From contig NC_071397.1 of the NCBI RefSeq assembly GCF_022682495.2, forward strand, positions 9,267,082 through 9,331,081: a stretch of DNA of 64,000 bases, written 5' to 3'. This DNA comes from Desmodus rotundus. Lineage: Eukaryota > Chordata > Mammalia > Chiroptera > Phyllostomidae. Positions 63,205 through 64,000 of the stretch are shown here, in pieces. Made by a program: the position numbers and the translations under genes. The stretch's first letter is position 1. Each line of letters starts with the position of its first letter. The notes under the pieces were generated by a model that was given only the letters and a program-made list of their open reading frames with translations, did not search any database and was not told the origin of the DNA.

Positions 63205-64000
63205 ATGGCCCAGATCAAAACTCCAGAAAAAGAACTAAGTAGCAAGGAGATACCCAACCTATCAGATGCAGTTCAAAACACTGGTAACCAGGATGCTCAC
63301 AGAAATGGTTGAGTATGGTCACAAAATAGAGGCAGAAGTGAGGCTATGCAAAGTGAAATAAAGGAAAATGTACAGGGAACCACCAGTGAAGGGAAGGAAA
63401 CAGGGACTCAAATCAACGGTTTGGACCAGAAGGAAGAAACATTCAACCTGAACAGAATGAAGAAACATGAATTCAAAAAAATAAGGAGAACTTAGGAACC
63501 TTCGAGACAACTGTAGTGTTCCAACATCCGAATTATAGGGGTGCCAGAAAAAGAAGAGGAAGAGCAAGAAATTGAAAACTTACTTGAAAAAATAATGAAG
63601 GAGTACTTCCCCAATCTGGCAAAGGGAATAGACTTCCAGGAAGTCCAGGAAGCTCAGACAGTCCCAAAGATGTTGGACCCCAGGAGGAACACACCAAGGC
63701 ACATCATGATTACATTACCCAAGATTAAAGATAAGGAGAGAATCTTAGAATCAGCAAGAGAAAAGGAGACAGTAACTTACAAAGGAGTTCCCATAAGACT
63801 ATCTATCACCTGATTTCTCAAAAGAAACCTGCAGGCAAGAAGGGGCTGGAAAGAAGTATTCAAAGTCATGAAAGGCAAGGACCTAATCCAAGATTACTCT
63901 ACCCAGCAAAGCTGTCATTTAGAAGGGAAGGGCAGATAAAGTACTTCCCAGATAAGATCAAGTTAAAGGAGTTCATCATCACCAAGCCCTTCCTTATTAT
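63205..64000 (+). pseudogene. L1 ORF1 pseudogene, sense, continues past the window end
   Basis: Start codon at 63205 (MAQIKTPEKELSSKEIPNLS). In-frame stops lie at 63310-63312 (TGA), 63493-63495 (TAG), 63514-63516 (TAG) and 63811-63813 (TGA). Conserved ORF1p parts are legible: NIRIIGVPEKEEE just before and after 63541 (RRM region), KEYFPNLAKGIDFQEVQEAQ, and TPRHIMITLPK..KERILESAREK. The C-terminal domain then follows ('LQARRGWKEVFKVMKGKDL'), read past the last stop. The longest open piece is 90 codons (63541-63813). The element would encode the L1 RNA chaperone if intact, but this copy is dead for ORF1. Confidence 0.9.

Noticed and set aside
1..64000. Bacterial-type features (operons, ribosome-binding sites, CRISPR arrays, insertion sequences)
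   Set aside because: The repeats are mammalian SINEs, LINEs, LTRs and hAT/Tigger elements. No spaced direct-repeat array like a CRISPR exists; the four-unit array at 23017 has variable spacing and decayed units.

Overview
The window is vertebrate nuclear DNA, almost certainly from a bat. The diagnostic signal is seven copies of a tRNA-derived SINE with the bat VES architecture: a body containing 'ggctcagt..ttggaacat' and 'ggttcaattcccagtcagggca', then a 'gcaaccaatcgatgtttctctc' block, a pyrimidine tract and an A-rich tail. L1 elements with a mammalian ORF1/ORF2 layout and a non-autonomous hAT element of a type I recognise from microbats support this. The species, chromosome and neighbouring genes cannot be read from the sequence. 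No protein-coding exon, rRNA, tRNA or snRNA gene was recognised. All long reading frames are chance frames or lie inside transposon remnants, so the window reads as intergenic or deep intronic.

Layout. Bases 1-2.3 kb are an AT-rich, ancient antisense L1. From about 2.3 to 48.9 kb the DNA is more GC-rich and dominated by old, short repeats: MIR and L2 in both orientations, three MLT1-like LTRs (2.87, 9.2 and 43.3-44.4 kb), MER5/MER20 hAT fragments, a 174-bp Tigger1-type deletion derivative (32.84 kb), a palindromic DNA element with terminal inverted repeats (4.25 kb), the bat hAT copy (39.7 kb), VES SINEs at 35.7, 43.3 and 45.9 kb, and a 142-nt uninterrupted purine tract (18.79 kb). From 48.9 to 58 kb the DNA is AT-rich again and built of antisense L1. 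A 2.5-kb internally deleted L1 sits inside an older L1M, bounded by a 16-bp target-site duplication, and itself carries a 66-bp L1 3'-end insertion with a 17-bp duplication. From 59.8 to 64 kb come a VES copy, a diverged duplicated segment, two head-to-tail VES SINEs, and the 5' UTR plus broken ORF1 of a sense-strand L1 that runs off the window.

How the parts relate. No cellular gene circuit is visible; the readable history is one of retrotransposition. Nested insertions give a relative order: MLT1, then L1, then VES at one reused target site near 43.3 kb; MIR then VES at 45.9 kb; L1M, then L1, then an L1 tail at 52-58 kb, with a VES independently in the outer L1M. Candidate regulatory DNA is limited to a few repeat-free AT-rich blocks (19.5, 26.8 and 59.4 kb), proposed with low confidence. 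Repeat family names come from recognition of consensus features, without a database search, so subfamily labels and outer boundaries are approximate.
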